Shown piece by piece: positions 62,100 through 64,000 of a DNA stretch of 64,000 nucleotides (positions are counted from its first letter, which is position 1; every line of letters begins with the position of its first letter). Both the position numbers and the translations under genes were made by a program. The notes beneath the pieces are model-generated. The model was not told the origin of the DNA. It saw only the letters and a list, made by a program, of their open reading frames with translations, and searched no databases. The DNA comes from Helopsaltes ochotensis (taxonomy: Eukaryota > Chordata > Aves > Passeriformes > Locustellidae), in assembly GCA_013400155.1 (NCBI GenBank), contig VXBM01000010.1, forward strand, positions 1,849,897-1,913,896. The letters run 5' to 3'.

Positions 62100-64000
62100 A
62101 TGAGGGTGTTGCAAAATGCGAAACGTCTAAAGTTTTCTTAAGAAGGGATGTTCTTTGATCTTTGTATACTTTGAAATCCAATCAACAAGAAGGGAGTATT
62201 ATTCCGTGAAACAGTGAAAAGCTAGCAAGCTCTAAGTGGTGACCAGGTGTTAGCAGGACGAGTTACTTGGTAGGATTGCCATGTTAAGGTCTAGGACTGG
62301 AAATGTTTCAATGATCTCAGACCTCGGGGTAGTTTAACGAGACTTGGGAAGCAGGATGTACTACTGGTAGTGGACACAAAAGATGCAGAATTTACGGGCC
62401 GCAAGGACAGTTGGCAGAACTCCCAAGATAAGCAAAAAGCTTAAAAAGCCAACCGTGCCAAATCAGCTCCAACTGAGTAAAAGGTAATTTCTGCAGGGGC
62501 CGATAGTGATCATGGACCCAAGATACCCCCAGACCCAAAAGAAGAGAAGGTTGAGCATACCGGTTAATGAGCATGAGAAGTGAGAGAATCATTAGCTAAC
62601 GAATTAATACTTACTAATAAGAGAACTCTGTAACTTGTATGAAATGAACGCTAACTCCATTGTATGCTAAAATGTACAAATAGTAAAAAGTTTTGATAGT
62701 TGGGATGTTTGATTTTTCGAATATTACCAAGTGCCCAGGCTTGTGCAGCTCAGGAAAAAATAATCAGTGTCTCTCTTGGATGTATAATTACTGGCTTGTT
62801 GCATGCCAGGTAACAAATCTGATTTTTGTGGACATAGTGGAGCCTAGCTTACACATATGAAGTGCACATAATTTACATGTGTTCATACACAAAACTGCTT
62901 AAAGCCAGGTCTGTGCAGCCTCTGCTCCAGTCAAGCTCTGAAAATACATAACCATAGGTTCAAATTACAGCTGAAGTTATATTATGCATAAGCAGTGCAC
63001 ACTGTATTAGAGGGATAAATGTGACAACTGCATGCTGGGTTATGAAAGCTAAAGTGATGAATTCCTACTCAGAGTTGGGTGAAATGTTAAATGAGTAAAT
63101 AAGACTTACGTGAATCAAGACTTATGTGAATGACTTATTTTTAGCAGTCAGGGTTTTTTTGTAAAAAAAAATGCACAATCATCATAGCTTGGCCAGAGCA
63201 GTATTTCAGATCTTTAGATATATACTGGAGATTTATAGACCAAAACCAACCTGAATGGAATTAGGTAAAGAGAAACCCAAACAAACAAACAAACAAAAAA
63301 ACTCCCAACTGATTTATGGTTGCCTGTACAAATTTGTGTACAGTCTTGGTTTTGTTTTTGTTTTTAATGGTCTGCTATTTATAACTGTTTTGACAAAGCA
63401 TAATAATATGGTGAAATTATTGTTACTGCTACTGAATTTGCAAATATGTGTACAAAAGTTGTAGTATTCCTAGTTCAGTCTACTTCTTGACTTGTGAAAG
63501 AATCTTTATTTGGAACAATAGGTATGTTTTAAAGTGTTATATCAAGGCATATGCTTCCCAACAAAGTGAAATACTTTTTTTCCTAGCTTTGGAAACCATG
63601 GAATCTGTTGGGACAGATTGCTCTGCATACAGATAGACCATGTTTTAGAAAAAGAATTCCCTAATATAATAACTGAAACAAGTCTCAGTAAGTCCACATT
63701 TGTGTAGCATATATGGGAGATGAAATGAAATACTTTGGAAGCAGTTCGTAGTTGTTGGGGGTTGGATTTGTTTTTTCCTTTTGGTGGAATTTTCTTCCCC
63801 CACCCAAGTTGCTAAGAGACTGATTGCTGGATACTTGTGGGTGCTTGGTTTTGGTACTTGGCTAAAACAAAAGGAGAAGATACCACGATGGTTGGGAAGC
63901 AGGTAAAGAACGAGGCTGGGGGCAGTTTCGCTCTCTTGGTCCCAGCTTCTGGAGGACGAACGGCTGCTGCTGCTTGCTGCAGGAGTTCATTGTCTCTACC
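62100..64000. other. Upstream region without recognised gene; possible decayed LTR segments
   Basis: No exon or RNA gene is recognised. Two stretches (about 62,220-62,680 and 63,745-64,000) read like avian LTR-type sequence, with moderate GC and ordered motifs such as CTCCCAAGATAAGC and CCAGCTTCTGGAGGACG. No paired ends or target duplications are visible, so this is a weak call. An (AAAC)n run lies at about 63,278-63,296. Confidence 0.35.

Larger units (their letters stand above)
61540..62100 (-). promoter_or_regulatory. CpG-rich island, likely ORC5 promoter
   Basis: Base composition changes abruptly from AT-rich to GC-rich with many CG dinucleotides (for example GGGCCCGCGCGCAGGCGCCG at 61,861). 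It is the only such block in 64 kb and sits upstream of the inferred non-coding exon, as expected for a housekeeping replication gene. No TATA box is apparent. The start site cannot be fixed, partly because of the internal assembly gap. Confidence 0.75.

Noticed and set aside
61580..62103. Plus-strand open frames of 112 and 151 codons in the CpG island
   Set aside because: Both run through the 59-base N gap, so their continuity is not real evidence, and GC-rich DNA lacks stop codons by composition.
1..64000. Neighbouring genes known near mammalian ORC5 (RELN, LHFPL3), tRNA genes, CRISPR arrays and operons
   Set aside because: No exon of either neighbour, no cloverleaf and no spaced direct repeats were seen; prokaryotic features are not expected in this vertebrate sequence.

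Overview
The window is vertebrate nuclear DNA, almost certainly from a bird. It is AT-rich and gene-poor, its coding sequence is split by GT-AG introns, and its only recognisable interspersed repeats are a few decayed CR1 LINE fragments with no SINE background. CR1 also occurs in turtles and crocodilians, so bird is an inference from low repeat load and CR1 dominance.

One protein-coding gene accounts for nearly everything: ORC5, subunit 5 of the origin recognition complex, on the minus strand. I reconstructed 14 coding exons by translating the reverse complement, matching the known ORC5 protein and requiring AG/GT splice sites with matching phase. The start codon is at 58,991. Thirteen complete exons lie at 58,881-58,991, 57,341-57,433, 55,441-55,638, 51,879-51,953, 49,492-49,603, 49,009-49,139, 47,293-47,341, 46,644-46,734, 44,476-44,528, 42,229-42,341, 39,209-39,256, 35,781-35,891 and 3,524-3,636. 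The last exon (1-35) is cut by the window edge about three codons before the expected stop. The joined frame is open for 444 codons, so the protein should be about 447 residues against 435 in human; the difference is mainly a 13-residue N-terminal extension. The Walker A motif is intact. The gene spans more than 59 kb, and intron 12 alone is about 32 kb.

Region by region: 1-35,780 holds the last two exons, intron 13 and the giant intron 12, which carries CR1 fragments, two perfect inverted repeats, a (TA)n tract, an AT-rich block and an in-frame candidate alternative terminal exon at 32,999-33,112. From 35,781 to 58,991 the other exons follow with ordinary introns. A strong splice acceptor at 59,064 implies a non-coding first exon further upstream. 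A CpG-rich block at about 61,540-62,100, interrupted by a 59-base assembly gap and carrying a 68-bp tandem duplication, is the likely promoter. From 62,100 to 64,000 I see no gene; parts resemble decayed LTR sequence.

I found no exotic multi-gene system. The points most worth checking are the candidate alternative terminal exon, the N-terminal extension with its hidden first exon, the hairpin-forming repeats and the two CTCF-like sites.
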